A stretch of DNA of 64,000 nucleotides from Microsyncoccus archaeolyticus (GCA_036987155.1 BTXY01000003.1:48483-112482), one strand, 5' to 3'. Numbered from the stretch's first letter, positions 34,414 to 44,029 are shown. Notes: generated from the letters alone by a model not told the origin. Numbers and translations: made by a program.

Positions 34414-35725
34414 ATGGATTAAATTCATTAGAATTATACATTTTACCATCACTTAAAACATATAGTATTTTTTTATTAAACCAGATTTTTTCTATTGGTA
34501 ATGGGGACAATTGGAAAGTATTGATATTGTCTCTATTGTCAATTTCACTTACAAACACATTTTTATTTATCGAATAAAAGAAATAGTCATCATTGAACCA
34601 TGCCAAATTTTTTATTTCAGAGGAGAATCTTGATAAAAAAATCAAAGAACCACTTTTTTTAAAAAATGGAGTTTCAAAATCTTTTAGTAAAAGAAGCCAT
34701 AATTCTGATCCTGTGTTGAATATTATTTTGTCGGGTAGAACATCATAACTTATATCCTTTGTTTTTAAAAAGAATTCGAATTCTTTTTTATTTTCATTAA
34801 ACAAGTATAGCGAAGAGGCGTCTTGAGCAAATATTTTTCCAGATGTTATTAATAGGCTATAATCAATAATAGTTATTTCTTTTTCACTTAAGATGGTTTC
34901 TTTTTTGTTGTCTATTTTAATCAATATATTATTTTCAACAGAATAGATGGTATCGTTTTCCATAGCAAAAACATCAACACTAGTTCTTAATACAGGCGAT
35001 TTCTTAGTAGATAATGAATATTCAATAATATTATTTTTATTTTGATAAACAATACTGTTTTCTTTTAAATAAAAATTATTTGCTGATTCAAGAAAATTAA
35101 GATTATTTAATATTAGAGTATCCAAGCTTAAATAGTAATAGGTTGTTTTGTTTTGGAGGTTTTTTCCTTTTATTAGTATATTTTTAAGGTCAGGAAAAAA
35201 TTTAATATCTTCTATGCTGGAAAAATATTTTTTAGATTCGGTTTCTTTTAAAATAGTAGAATTATTATATATTATTTCTTGATTATTAGTTAAATAAACA
35301 ATGTTTTGTTTGTTTTTCGAAAGAAAGAAATTATTTATATTGTCCTTATATTGGTTTATCGGATTATTTTCTGGAAATAGATAAATATTTTCTGCTTTGG
35401 TTACTTTTTGTCCTTCTACTCGAAGAGTTTTGCTCCAAGAGTGATAATTTTCTTTTTCTACTCTTATGTTATATTCTTCTGGAATTAATTTTTGGATTAA
35501 AAGATCTTTAGAAAATGGAGCTGTTTTATTTTTATACTCGTTATTAATAAAAACATTAACATCTGGTATTATAGATTTAATGCTTATCCCTCCCAATTTG
35601 ACAAACTCTCTTTTTTTAAAATCAAAGCCATATCCTTGGGCATCGAGTATTAGAAATGGAGCAACAATTAAGAATACGGAAACTAAAGAAAAGAAGGCTA
35701 TTTTTTTAATTAATAATTTGTTCAT
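34412..35725 (-). CDS. Membrane-anchored PEGA-domain protein
   Basis: A 437-residue protein on the minus strand. A membrane helix (KIAFFSLVSVFLIVAPFLIL, ~residues 8-27) is followed by a PEGA-like domain at ~45-105 (GGISIKSIIPDVNVFINNEYKN, LIPEEYNIRVEKENYHSW). The remaining ~320 residues are beta-rich repeats (KNILIKGKNLQ, NSIVYQNKNNIIEYSL, DKIIFNTGSELWLLL), probably a propeller-like outer domain. PEGA domains are found on bacterial surface proteins. ATG 35725 is preferred; function unknown. Confidence 0.72.
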   Translation of the reverse strand: MNKLLIKKIAFFSLVSVFLIVAPFLILDAQGYGFDFKKREFVKLGGISIKSIIPDVNVFINNEYKNKTAPFSKDLLIQKLIPEEYNIRVEKENYHSWSKTLRVEGQKVTKAENIYLFPENNPINQYKDNINNFFLSKNKQNIVYLTNNQEIIYNNSTILKETESKKYFSSIEDIKFFPDLKNILIKGKNLQNKTTYYYLSLDTLILNNLNFLESANNFYLKENSIVYQNKNNIIEYSLSTKKSPVLRTSVDVFAMENDTIYSVENNILIKIDNKKETILSEKEITIIDYSLLITSGKIFAQDASSLYLFNENKKEFEFFLKTKDISYDVLPDKIIFNTGSELWLLLLKDFETPFFKKSGSLIFLSRFSSEIKNLAWFNDDYFFYSINKNVFVSEIDNRDNINTFQLSPLPIEKIWFNKKILYVLSDGKMYNSNEFNP

Positions 35726-35811
35726 TTTTAATATATTGTTATACAATTTTGAATAAAAAGCAAGTGTTTGACTATATTGTTTTTATGGTTTATATAATAA
35801 AAAAATAACAC

Positions 35812-35840
35812 TTGCCAATTTGGATTTTATTGGCTAGAAT
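35812..35840 (+). promoter_or_regulatory. mreB operon promoter, leaderless geometry
   Basis: TTGCCA (35812-35817), 17-nt spacer, TAGAAT (35835-35840), 7 nt to the ATG at 35848. This supports ATG 35848 over an upstream TTG that lies within the promoter itself. Confidence 0.7.
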
Positions 35841-35847
35841 GACTTAT

Positions 35848-36849
35848 ATGAAAATTGGAATTGATTTAGGAACTAAAAATTCACTAGTATTCATACCTCA
35901 TAAGGGAGTTGTTTTAAACGAGCCATCAGTTGTTGCGGTTTCTTTAATAGAAAATAAGGTTTTAGCTGTAGGAAAAGAAGCTAAGGAGATGATTGGAAGA
36001 ACTCCTGATAGTATTAAAGTTTATAGGCCCCTTAAAGAAGGAGTGATTGCTGATTACAGGACGACTCAAGCAATGTTAAAACACTTTATTGAAAAAGTTA
36101 ACACTGGAATAAATAGATTTTTTAAGCCAGAACTTTTAGTTGGTGTTCCAGCAGGGATAACATCAACAGAAAAGAGAGCGGTAATCGAGTCTGGAATGAT
36201 GGCTGGTGCAAAAGAAGTATTTTTAGCTAAAGAGCCGATATTATCAGCTATTGGAGCGGGGATTCCCATTAATTCTTCTTCTGGGCACTTAATAATTGAT
36301 ATTGGTGGAGGAACAACTGAAGTAGCAGTAATATCTTTAGGAGGAATTGTTACTTTTCAGTCTTTGAGGGTTGCAGGAGATAAGTTAGATCAGGCTATTG
36401 CTGATTATATTAAAGAAAAACATAATTTAGCAGTAGGAGAACAAACATCAGAAGAAATAAAAATGAAAATTGGAACTGCTGTAATCGAAAAAGATCCAAA
36501 GAACCTAGAAATTAGAGGTAGAGATTTAGTATTGGGATTGCCCAAGACGATTAAGATTACATCAAACGAAATTTGCACAGCAATTGATGAACCGATGAAA
36601 GAAATTATTCAATGCATCAAAAATGTATTAAGAGAAACCCCCCCAGAATTATCAGCCGACATAATGGATAAGGGTATGGTTGTTGCCGGAGGAGGTGCTT
36701 GTTTAAGAAACATTGCATCTTTGATTTCTATTTCTACGGGTGTTCCTTGTTTTATTGCTGATGATCCATTAAGTTGTGTTGCCAAAGGAACAGGTGTTGT
36801 TTTAGACAATCTTGATATCTACAAGAAAAGCGTTATGTCTAAAAAATAA
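35848..36849 (+). CDS. mreB: Rod shape-determining protein MreB, first copy
   Basis: A 333-residue bacterial actin. The phosphate-1 loop GIDLGTKNSLVFI is at residues 3-15, phosphate-2 IIDIGGGTTEVAVISLGG at ~149-166, and the adenosine motif MVVAGGGACLRNI near 285. It polymerises under the membrane and guides wall synthesis. Unlike the second copy it starts directly at strand 1, without an amphipathic N-terminal helix. It begins a seven-gene operon with murA, frr, rseP and proS. Confidence 0.94.
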   Translation: MKIGIDLGTKNSLVFIPHKGVVLNEPSVVAVSLIENKVLAVGKEAKEMIGRTPDSIKVYRPLKEGVIADYRTTQAMLKHFIEKVNTGINRFFKPELLVGVPAGITSTEKRAVIESGMMAGAKEVFLAKEPILSAIGAGIPINSSSGHLIIDIGGGTTEVAVISLGGIVTFQSLRVAGDKLDQAIADYIKEKHNLAVGEQTSEEIKMKIGTAVIEKDPKNLEIRGRDLVLGLPKTIKITSNEICTAIDEPMKEIIQCIKNVLRETPPELSADIMDKGMVVAGGGACLRNIASLISISTGVPCFIADDPLSCVAKGTGVVLDNLDIYKKSVMSKK

Positions 36850-36851
36850 TT

Positions 36852-38132
36852 ATGGACGAAGAAAAATTAGTAATTATAGGTAAAAAGAAAATAGAGGGAG
36901 AGATTAGCGCTTTTGGAGCAAAAAACGCTGCCTTCCCAGTTTTAATTTCTGCTTTATTAACCGATGAAGATTGTATTATTGAAAATGTTCCTTTAATTGA
37001 GGACGTATATAGACTTTTAGAAATATTTCAAAGCATGAAAGTTAAGGTTGAATGGATTGGAAAAAGAAAAGTAAAAATTAATGCTAAAAATATTGATCCT
37101 AAAAAAATTAAATATGATCTTGTTCTAAAATTTAGAGGCGCTGTTCTTTTAATGGGTGCGCTTTTAGCAAGATTTAATAAAGCTACCTTGCCTCAACCAG
37201 GTGGTTGCATAATTGGAGTAAGGCCAATTGATACTCATTTAGATGCTTTTTCTCAACTAGGAGTTAATATTAAAGAGAAAAAGAAAAAGTTTATTTTAAC
37301 AGGACCAGAAAAAATTAAAGATAACATTGTTATTTTGGATGAGTTCAGCGTTACCACTACTTCTAACATAATGCTTTATGCTTCTAGAATTAAGGAAGAA
37401 ATCACAATTAAGGTAGCTGATGGAGATTATCCCAATCAAGAATTAGCTAAGGTCTTGAAAAAGATGGGAGTTAAAGTCAAAGGAGCAGGTGGACACACGT
37501 TAAAAATAAAAGGAAGTCAAAAATTAAAAGGATTTAAGCATTTTCTAATGTATGATCCAATAGAAGCCGGAACTTTTATTATTTTAGCTTTAGCTACCCA
37601 TGGAAATGTTTTAGTAAAAAATGTTGAATATGAATTTCTAGAATTTCCTTTAAAAAAACTAGAAGATTATGGTGCTAGGTTTGAAATAAAAAACAGAAAA
37701 AATGGAAGAGTTGATGTTCATGTTATGCCTTCTAAAAACATGAAAATAAGAAAAATTCAAAGCTTGCCATATCCCGGATTTCCTTCTGATTTATTGTCTG
37801 TCTTGGGTGTTTTGGCAACGCAGACAAGGGGGGTAACTTTAATACATGATCCACTTTATGAGGGAAGATTAAAATATTTAGATGGCTTAACTAAAATGGG
37901 AGCAGATGTTTTCTTTTCTGATCCTCACAGGGCAACAATTAACGGTATCACTAAATTATATGGAGCTGATTTGGGCTCATTTGACTTAAGAGGAGGAGCT
38001 TCTCTCATTATTGCTGGACTTATTGCTGAAGGAAAAACCACAATTAGAAACATTTATCAAATAGACAGGGGTTATGAAAAAATAGAAGAGAGACTAAGCA
38101 GGTTGGGAGCAGACATTAAAAGATTAAAATAA
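36852..38132 (+). CDS. murA: UDP-N-acetylglucosamine 1-carboxyvinyltransferase
   Basis: First committed step of peptidoglycan synthesis: transfer of enolpyruvate from PEP to UDP-GlcNAc. The active-site loop LPQPGGCIIGVRPIDTHL keeps the catalytic Cys119 (E. coli Cys115), so it should be fosfomycin-sensitive. GAKNAAFPVL near residue 22 and LRGGASLIIAGLIAEGKT near the end are further signatures. Start context AAAATAATT-ATG. Confidence 0.96.
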   Translation: MDEEKLVIIGKKKIEGEISAFGAKNAAFPVLISALLTDEDCIIENVPLIEDVYRLLEIFQSMKVKVEWIGKRKVKINAKNIDPKKIKYDLVLKFRGAVLLMGALLARFNKATLPQPGGCIIGVRPIDTHLDAFSQLGVNIKEKKKKFILTGPEKIKDNIVILDEFSVTTTSNIMLYASRIKEEITIKVADGDYPNQELAKVLKKMGVKVKGAGGHTLKIKGSQKLKGFKHFLMYDPIEAGTFIILALATHGNVLVKNVEYEFLEFPLKKLEDYGARFEIKNRKNGRVDVHVMPSKNMKIRKIQSLPYPGFPSDLLSVLGVLATQTRGVTLIHDPLYEGRLKYLDGLTKMGADVFFSDPHRATINGITKLYGADLGSFDLRGGASLIIAGLIAEGKTTIRNIYQIDRGYEKIEERLSRLGADIKRLK

Positions 38133-38980
38133 TGGAAATTATTGGCCACAAAAAACAAAAAGAGATATTATCTAGGCTTACTAAAAGTCAAAATGTTCCC
38201 CATGCAATTCTTTTTTCTGGACCAGAGAAGATAGGAAAAAAGGAAATAGCAATCGAATTCAGCAAAGAATTGTTAGGTGGAAACATTAATACAGATTTCT
38301 TTTTACTTGAGCCAGAAGATAATATTATTAAGATAGAAGAATTAAGAAATCTTCAAGAAAAATTATCTTTAAAACCATATAATCATAATTTTAAAATAGG
38401 AATTATTGACAATGTTCACTTAATGAGAAAAGAAGTTCAAAATGCTTTTTTAAAAACATTAGAGGAGCCAAGAGGAAATTCAATTTTAATTTTAATAACC
38501 CATTTTCCATCAATGCTTTTAGAAACAATATTGTCTAGAGTTCAGGAAATTAAATTTTCTTTAGTCTCAAGAGAAGATATAGAAAAATATTTAATTGAAT
38601 CAGGTGCAAAAAAAGAACAAGCAAAAGAAATTTCTTTAATATCTTCAGGACAGATTGGTAAAGCAATAGAATACTTTAAAAACCCAGAAAAACTAGAAAT
38701 TTTTAATGAAGCTATAAAAGATATTTCTTCTTTAGCAAGAGTTGATTATTATCAAAGATTCAATTATGCTAAGAAAATATCAGAGCTGGACAATGTTGAT
38801 GAAATAATAGATATATGGCAAAGGTATTTTAGAAGAGAGATGATTCTTATGGCCAATAAAGGAAATGATTTAACGAAAACAAAAGAATTAATCAAGTATA
38901 TTGATAAAACTAGGTACTTAATCAATTCAACCAATGCTAATAAAAAATTAGTTTTAGAAAATTTATTATTAAGAATATAA
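38132..38980 (+). CDS. holB: DNA polymerase III delta' subunit-like clamp loader protein
   Basis: A 282-residue AAA+ protein: IIGHKKQKEILSRL, a P-loop-like GPEKIGKKEIA (35-45), IIDNVHLMRKEVQNAFLKTLEEP (DEXX-like and sensor) and SRVQEIKF (SRC-like motif with Val instead of Cys). The zinc-binding Cys set of DnaX is absent, which supports delta'. It loads the sliding clamp with DnaX and delta. It overlaps murA by 1 nt. Confidence 0.85.
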   Translation: MEIIGHKKQKEILSRLTKSQNVPHAILFSGPEKIGKKEIAIEFSKELLGGNINTDFFLLEPEDNIIKIEELRNLQEKLSLKPYNHNFKIGIIDNVHLMRKEVQNAFLKTLEEPRGNSILILITHFPSMLLETILSRVQEIKFSLVSREDIEKYLIESGAKKEQAKEISLISSGQIGKAIEYFKNPEKLEIFNEAIKDISSLARVDYYQRFNYAKKISELDNVDEIIDIWQRYFRREMILMANKGNDLTKTKELIKYIDKTRYLINSTNANKKLVLENLLLRI

Positions 38981-38984
38981 AAAT

Positions 38985-39539
38985 ATGCACGAAGAAATAA
39001 TAAAAAAAATAGAACCAGAATTAGAAAAAGCAGTTGATTTTGTTCAAAAGAAATTGTCTTCGGTTAGAACTGGAAGAGCTTCTCCAACTTTAGTTGAAGA
39101 AATTAAAGCAGATTGTTTTGGAGACATGCTTCCTATTAAACAATTAGGCGCAATTTCAATTCCTTCGCCAAGGCAAATAATGATTCAGCCTTGGGATAGA
39201 TCTTACATTGAGTCAATTGAAAAAGCTTTATTAAGAGAAGCTTCAGGATTGTCTCCAATTGTTGAAGGTCCGAATATTATTATTAATCTTCCTGCAATGT
39301 CAGAAGAGCTAAGAAAAGAATTAGCTAAATCTATTTCTCAAACAGAAGAAGGAGCTAAGCAAACAATTAGAAAGTTTAGAGATGAAGCATGGTCAGAAAT
39401 ACAAGAAAAAACAAGAGAAGGCGTAGTTAGAGAAGATGATAAATTTAGAGCAAAAGATAAGCTTCAAGAAATGGTTGACAAGTATAATAAAAAAATAGAT
39501 GAAATAGTAGAAAGAAAGAAAAAAGAATTAGAAGTATAA
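38985..39539 (+). CDS. frr: Ribosome recycling factor
   Basis: A 184-residue RRF: VRTGRASPTLVEEIKADCFGDMLPIKQLGAISIPSPR-type domain (fragments RTGRASP and PIKQLGAIS) and the helical domain with RKELAKSISQ and RREDDKF-like EGVVREDDKFRAKDKLQ. It splits post-termination ribosomes with EF-G. In most bacteria it follows pyrH; that gene is not here. Confidence 0.96.
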   Translation: MHEEIIKKIEPELEKAVDFVQKKLSSVRTGRASPTLVEEIKADCFGDMLPIKQLGAISIPSPRQIMIQPWDRSYIESIEKALLREASGLSPIVEGPNIIINLPAMSEELRKELAKSISQTEEGAKQTIRKFRDEAWSEIQEKTREGVVREDDKFRAKDKLQEMVDKYNKKIDEIVERKKKELEV

Positions 39540-39543
39540 TTTT

Positions 39544-40662
39544 ATGTTAATTTTAGATTTAATAATATTTATAATAGTTTTGAGTAGCGTTGTAATAGTC
39601 CATGAATTCGGTCATTTCTTTTTTGCTAAAAAAACAGGTGTTAAGGTTGAAGAATTCGGTATTGGTTTTCCTCCAAAGATTTGGAAGAAAGTAAAAAATG
39701 GAACAGAGTATTTTATTGGTGCAATTCCTTTCGGGGGATTAAATAAAATATATGGCATGGATGAAATTGATGAAGAAAAAGATAAAGACCCTCAAAGCTA
39801 TGAAGCCAAGGGGCCGATAGCCAAATCATTGATTTGTTTGGGTGGTATATTTATGAATTTAATTTTTGCTTTTGTTCTTTTCTATATTTTATTATTTTCT
39901 TCTTCTTTTATAATGTCTCAAAACATGATTTTATCTGATTATTCTTTTCCTTTTGGAGAACAGGAAAAATATACTTATGTGACCAAAGTTTATGAAGGCA
40001 CTCCTGCATATAATTCAGGATTAAATCCCAAAGACGCAATTGTTTCTTTTAATAACGAGAAAATATTAAATCCAGAATCTTTTGACGAAAAAGTTACTAA
40101 TAGTGTGGGAAAAGAAATTACTTTGGGAATAATGGATCTAAAAACCCAAAAAATTAAAAATATTAAAGTATTATTATCAGAAAACACAGAGCACCCACTA
40201 GGTATTGCTTATGGGGAAGTGTCTTTAATTGACTACAATAACAACAAAATATTTTCAGGAATAGCTCACTCAATAAATATTCTTGATTATTCTTTTAATG
40301 TTTTGGGAAATTTAATTTCGTATTCTTTTAAGAATAAAACAGCAGAACCATTAAGTTATTCGATGACAGGACCGGTTGGAATTTATGCTGTTACAAAAGT
40401 AATGGCTCAGGATGGATTGTTTCAGATAGTTAATTTAATTGCCATTCTTTCTTTGGGGTTAGCTTTATCTAACTTTTTGCCTTTACCAGCATTGGACGGA
40501 GCTAAGTTTTTATATATAATTTTAGCAACAATTAATAAAAAAGTATTTTCTAAAAAATTAGAAATGGTAATAGAAAGTTTTGGAATGTATTTTCTTATTG
40601 GTTTAGCAATAGTAATTGTTTTAAAGGATTTTTTTCAATTTAAAGATATTATTTTTAAATAA
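39544..40662 (+). CDS. rseP: Site-2 protease RseP-type zinc metalloprotease
   Basis: An integral membrane M50 protease of 372 residues. HEFGH (His20, Glu21, His24) in the first helix coordinates zinc; a PDZ domain spans ~140-215 (AYNSGLNPKDAIVSFNNEKI); the third ligand is in NFLPLPALDGAKFLY near 320. It cleaves transmembrane regulators or remnant signal peptides. Sits between frr and proS. Confidence 0.93.
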   Translation: MLILDLIIFIIVLSSVVIVHEFGHFFFAKKTGVKVEEFGIGFPPKIWKKVKNGTEYFIGAIPFGGLNKIYGMDEIDEEKDKDPQSYEAKGPIAKSLICLGGIFMNLIFAFVLFYILLFSSSFIMSQNMILSDYSFPFGEQEKYTYVTKVYEGTPAYNSGLNPKDAIVSFNNEKILNPESFDEKVTNSVGKEITLGIMDLKTQKIKNIKVLLSENTEHPLGIAYGEVSLIDYNNNKIFSGIAHSINILDYSFNVLGNLISYSFKNKTAEPLSYSMTGPVGIYAVTKVMAQDGLFQIVNLIAILSLGLALSNFLPLPALDGAKFLYIILATINKKVFSKKLEMVIESFGMYFLIGLAIVIVLKDFFQFKDIIFK

Positions 40663-40665
40663 AAT

Positions 40666-41874
40666 ATGAAACAATCAAATCTTTTTACAAAAACAATTAA
40701 AGAAAATCCAAAAGACGAAAAAAGTCTTAATTCGCAGTTATTAATAAGAGCTGGTTTTATTGACAAGCTTTCTTCGGGCATTTATACTTTTCTTCCATTA
40801 GGATTAAAAGTAGTTAAAAATATTGAAAAAATAGTGAGAGAAGAAATGAATGAAATTGAAGCCCAAGAAATATTAATGCCAGCACTCCACCCTAAAGATA
40901 ACTGGGAAAAAACAGGGAGATGGGACGTAAAGGAAATGTTTAAAATAGAAGATGAAGAATTGGGGTTAGGTTGGACTCACGAAGAAATTATTACACCTCT
41001 TATGAAAAGACATATTTTGTCTTATAGGGATTTACCAAAATATATTTATCAAATTCAAACCAAGTTTAGAAATGAGCCAAGGGCTAAATCAGGATTGTTA
41101 AGAGGAAGAGAATTTATAATGAAAGATCTTTATTCTTTTCATGAAAATGAAGATGATTTAGACGTTTATTATGAAAAAGTAAAACAAGCATATTTTAAAA
41201 TATATGAAAGGTGTGGACTTAAAGAAAAAACATATTTAACATTAGCTTCTGGTGGAACCTTTTCAGAATATTCTCATGAATTTCAAACAATAACTCCGGC
41301 TGGAGAAGATATGATATATATTTGCAATAAATGTGGTTTAGCTATTAATAAAGAAATTAAAGGAGACACTTGCCCTAATTGTAATAGCAAGGACTTAAAA
41401 GAAGAAAAAGCTATTGAGGTCGGAAACATTTTTAAACTTAATAAAAAATATTCAGAACCCTTTAATTTGAAAGATGAAAAAGGAAAAGAAATTTTAATGG
41501 GTTGCTATGGATTTGGAATCACAAGGGCGATGGGAGCAATCGTTGAAACATCAAACGATGAAAAAGGAATGGTCTGGCCTTTTGAAGTTTCTCCTTTCCA
41601 GATTCACTTAATAGACCTAGATAATAAGGAAATTTCAGAGAAAATTTATGATATTTTACAAAATGAAAATTATGAAGTATTATACGATGACAGGGAAGAC
41701 AAAACAGCGGGAGAAAAGTTTAATGATTGTGATTTAATAGGAATTCCTTTAAGGATAGTAGTGAGCAAAAAAACAGGAGAAGATAAGGTAGAGATAAAGA
41801 AAAGAAACGAAGAAAAAATTGAATTAATAAATATTAAAGATTTAATAAAAAATGTGGAAAGATTCTTTAAGTAA
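40666..41874 (+). CDS. proS: Prolyl-tRNA synthetase, short form without insertion domain
   Basis: A 402-residue class II synthetase. Motif 1 region LLIRAGFIDKLSSGIYTFLPLG, motif 2 TKFRNEPRAKSGLLRGREFIMKDLYSF-type (in part) and motif 3 GCYGFGITRAMGAIVE are present, plus the anticodon domain ending GEKFNDCDLIGIPLRIVV. The ~180-residue INS editing domain of E. coli ProRS between motifs 2 and 3 is absent, as in mitochondrial and some bacterial short forms. CNKCG...CPNC suggests a small zinc site. Overlaps mreB2 by 23 nt. Confidence 0.94.
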   Translation: MKQSNLFTKTIKENPKDEKSLNSQLLIRAGFIDKLSSGIYTFLPLGLKVVKNIEKIVREEMNEIEAQEILMPALHPKDNWEKTGRWDVKEMFKIEDEELGLGWTHEEIITPLMKRHILSYRDLPKYIYQIQTKFRNEPRAKSGLLRGREFIMKDLYSFHENEDDLDVYYEKVKQAYFKIYERCGLKEKTYLTLASGGTFSEYSHEFQTITPAGEDMIYICNKCGLAINKEIKGDTCPNCNSKDLKEEKAIEVGNIFKLNKKYSEPFNLKDEKGKEILMGCYGFGITRAMGAIVETSNDEKGMVWPFEVSPFQIHLIDLDNKEISEKIYDILQNENYEVLYDDREDKTAGEKFNDCDLIGIPLRIVVSKKTGEDKVEIKKRNEEKIELINIKDLIKNVERFFK

Positions 41875-42928
41875 ATTTATTTCAGGTTTGTCTCAAGACA
41901 TTGCAATTGATTTAGGGACAGCAAACTGTCTCGTTTATGTTAGAGGAAGAGGGATAATTTTATCAGAACCTTCAGTTGTTGCGGTTAACAAGAAAACTAA
42001 TCAAGTTTTAGCAATTGGAAGAGAAGCAGAAAAAATGGTTGGAAAAACTCCTGGGCACATTGTTGCGATTAAACCTTTAGTATCCGGCGTTATCTCAGAT
42101 TTTGAAGTAACAGAGCAAATGTTAAGATATTTAATTCAGAGAGCAACCCAGGAGAAATTTTATTTATTAAAACCAAGGGTTATTGTTGGAATTCCTTCAG
42201 GCGTAACAGAAGTAGAAAAAAAGGCAGTAATAGATGCTACGAAATCAGCAGGAGCAAGAGAAGTATTTCTAATAGAAGAACCAATGGCAGCAGCAATTGG
42301 AGCAAGAATGCCAGTTCATGAACCAGCAGGTAATTTTATGGTTGATATTGGCGGAGGGACAACGGAAGTAGCAGTAATTTCTTTGGGCGGCATTGTTGTT
42401 GCGAAAAGCCTAAGAATTGCAGGAAATAAATTAAATCAAGATATTGTTACTTATGCTCAAGATAAGTATAAGTTATTGATAGGAGAAAGAACAGCAGAAA
42501 GAATTAAGATTAGTATTGGTGTTGTTTTTTTTGAAAAAGAACCGTCTAAAAGCGAGATTAAAGAAATGCCAATGAGAGGAAGAAATTTAGTTAGTGGTCT
42601 TCCAGAAGAAATTGTAATTAATCAAACAGATGTTAAAAAAGCAATGGATAGATCTGTTAATCAAATAATTACTGAAATTAAAAACACAATAGAAATTACA
42701 CCACCAGAATTATTATCAGACATTATGAAAAAGGGAATTTGTCTTGCTGGTGGAGGAGCATTATTAAGGGGTTTAGATAAAATGATTACCAAAGAAACTA
42801 AAATGCCTTGTTATATTGTTGAAGACCCAATGACAGCCGTAGCAAGAGGAGCAGGACTGGTTTTAGAAAACATAGATGAATATCATGATGTTTTGGTAGA
42901 AATAGAAGAATTGCAGCCACCAAAATAG
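41852..42928 (+). CDS. mreB: Rod shape-determining protein MreB, second copy
   Basis: A 358-residue MreB with a typical amphipathic N-terminal helix (MWKDSLSKFISGLSQ) for membrane binding, IAIDLGTANCLVYV phosphate-1, MVDIGGGTTEVAVISLGG phosphate-2 and GICLAGGGALLRGLD. It is closer to canonical MreB than the first copy (35848). The start overlaps proS by 23 nt. Two MreB paralogues at the two ends of one operon suggest co-assembly or subfunctions. Confidence 0.94.
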   Translation: MWKDSLSKFISGLSQDIAIDLGTANCLVYVRGRGIILSEPSVVAVNKKTNQVLAIGREAEKMVGKTPGHIVAIKPLVSGVISDFEVTEQMLRYLIQRATQEKFYLLKPRVIVGIPSGVTEVEKKAVIDATKSAGAREVFLIEEPMAAAIGARMPVHEPAGNFMVDIGGGTTEVAVISLGGIVVAKSLRIAGNKLNQDIVTYAQDKYKLLIGERTAERIKISIGVVFFEKEPSKSEIKEMPMRGRNLVSGLPEEIVINQTDVKKAMDRSVNQIITEIKNTIEITPPELLSDIMKKGICLAGGGALLRGLDKMITKETKMPCYIVEDPMTAVARGAGLVLENIDEYHDVLVEIEELQPPK

Positions 42929-42929
42929 T

Positions 42930-42958
42930 TTGACGTTTATCTAATTTTTATGTATAAA
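42930..42958 (+). promoter_or_regulatory. Promoter of the helical-repeat gene
   Basis: TTGACG (42930-42935), 17-nt spacer, TATAAA (42953-42958), right after mreB2. Confidence 0.65.
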
Positions 42959-42960
42959 AA

Positions 42961-42983
42961 AGCTACGAGAATTTCTCGTGGCT
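42961..42983 (+). promoter_or_regulatory. 5'-leader hairpin
   Basis: A nearly perfect 10-11 bp inverted repeat (AGCTACGAGA... TCTCGTGGCT) with a minimal loop lies at the expected 5' end of the transcript. No T-run follows, so it is not an obvious terminator; it may stabilise the message. Confidence 0.55.
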
Positions 42984-43018
42984 TGTTCGTTTAAAATTAA
43001 CCAAGGAGAAAGTTAAAA

Positions 43019-43990
43019 ATGGCGTTCCGTATTACTACTGGTAGAAATGGTTTTCATGATCTAGAAGAAATTTATAGAATGGCTGGTTTACCAATTAATT
43101 CTCAAACAAAAATAGATCTTTTAAGAGAGCTTATTATTAAGGCAAGAACAACAGAGCAAATAGAGGAATTAAGGCCTCATGTGGTTACTCTTAAGAAATA
43201 CGAGAATGAAAATAATCAAAAGATTAAATCATACATAATAGGAACAATAGATCTCTTTCAAAAAAGAAAACAATTGATTGATGATAATTCAGGCAAATTA
43301 GGTCCTCCAGAAGAAGAGCATATTAAAAAGTTTTTTGAAGCAAAAGGTTCTCGTTCAAAAGGAAAAGTTTTTAAAAAGATTAAAAATATGGATATCCCTT
43401 TTGATGATTTACTGGAATTATTTAATAAATACAATAAAAGAAACTATTTAATAAATAGAATTTTGTGGGACCTATTGATAGATAAAGCCAAGACCCAAGA
43501 AGAAAAAATAATTCTATATAATCTTTCTGAGAGAAGAAGGAGAGGAGAACTTTTAAAATTAGATTCTTTTGCTGATTTTAGAGAAGAAAAACCAGTTAAA
43601 ACAGAAGAGACAGGAGATATTAATTATTGGACAGAAGAGTTTCTTAAAACAAAATACAAAAAAAGAAAAGATTTTTGTTTTAATAAAATACTTGAAGCAG
43701 GAGAGAAGTTTGATTTTAAACAGTGGCTTGATATTTATAATAGCCACGACAACCTTGCTTTAAGGAAAAGATTATTTTCTAAACTCTTATTTTCTACTAA
43801 AAATATAGACGATGGTATTATTTTGTACAAACTGTTGTCTATTAAGAGAGATAAGAAAAAAACAGCTCAAAAAATTACTAAGCTTATTAATAACGCTAAA
43901 GACATTCAAAAAATAAGCAGGAAAATCTCTATTCGGGACAGTATTTTTTACGAAATATCCAAAGAATTGGCTTCAAGAAAAGCCAAATAA
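43019..43990 (+). CDS. Hypothetical alpha-helical repeat protein
   Basis: A 323-residue soluble, basic protein I cannot assign. Three or four stretches follow one pattern: TKIDLLRELIIKARTTEQIEEL, YLINRILWDLLIDKAKT (then EEKIILY), and LALRKRLFSKLLFSTKN (then DDGIILYKLL). This suggests HEAT-like paired helices with a recurring L-x-x-x-L-L-x-x-A/S-K-T/N element. AAGGAGAAAG, a classic Shine-Dalgarno, precedes the ATG, which is out of keeping with this genome. It is monocistronic, with its own promoter and terminator. Confidence 0.68.
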   Translation: MAFRITTGRNGFHDLEEIYRMAGLPINSQTKIDLLRELIIKARTTEQIEELRPHVVTLKKYENENNQKIKSYIIGTIDLFQKRKQLIDDNSGKLGPPEEEHIKKFFEAKGSRSKGKVFKKIKNMDIPFDDLLELFNKYNKRNYLINRILWDLLIDKAKTQEEKIILYNLSERRRRGELLKLDSFADFREEKPVKTEETGDINYWTEEFLKTKYKKRKDFCFNKILEAGEKFDFKQWLDIYNSHDNLALRKRLFSKLLFSTKNIDDGIILYKLLSIKRDKKKTAQKITKLINNAKDIQKISRKISIRDSIFYEISKELASRKAK

Positions 43991-44000
43991 CTCCATTGTT

Positions 44001-44029
44001 TAAAAAGCTGGTAAAATCAGCTTTTTTTA
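44001..44029 (+). terminator. Intrinsic terminator
   Basis: AAAAAGCTG-GTAAAAT-CAGCTTTTTTT hairpin ends the helical-repeat gene. Confidence 0.85.
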
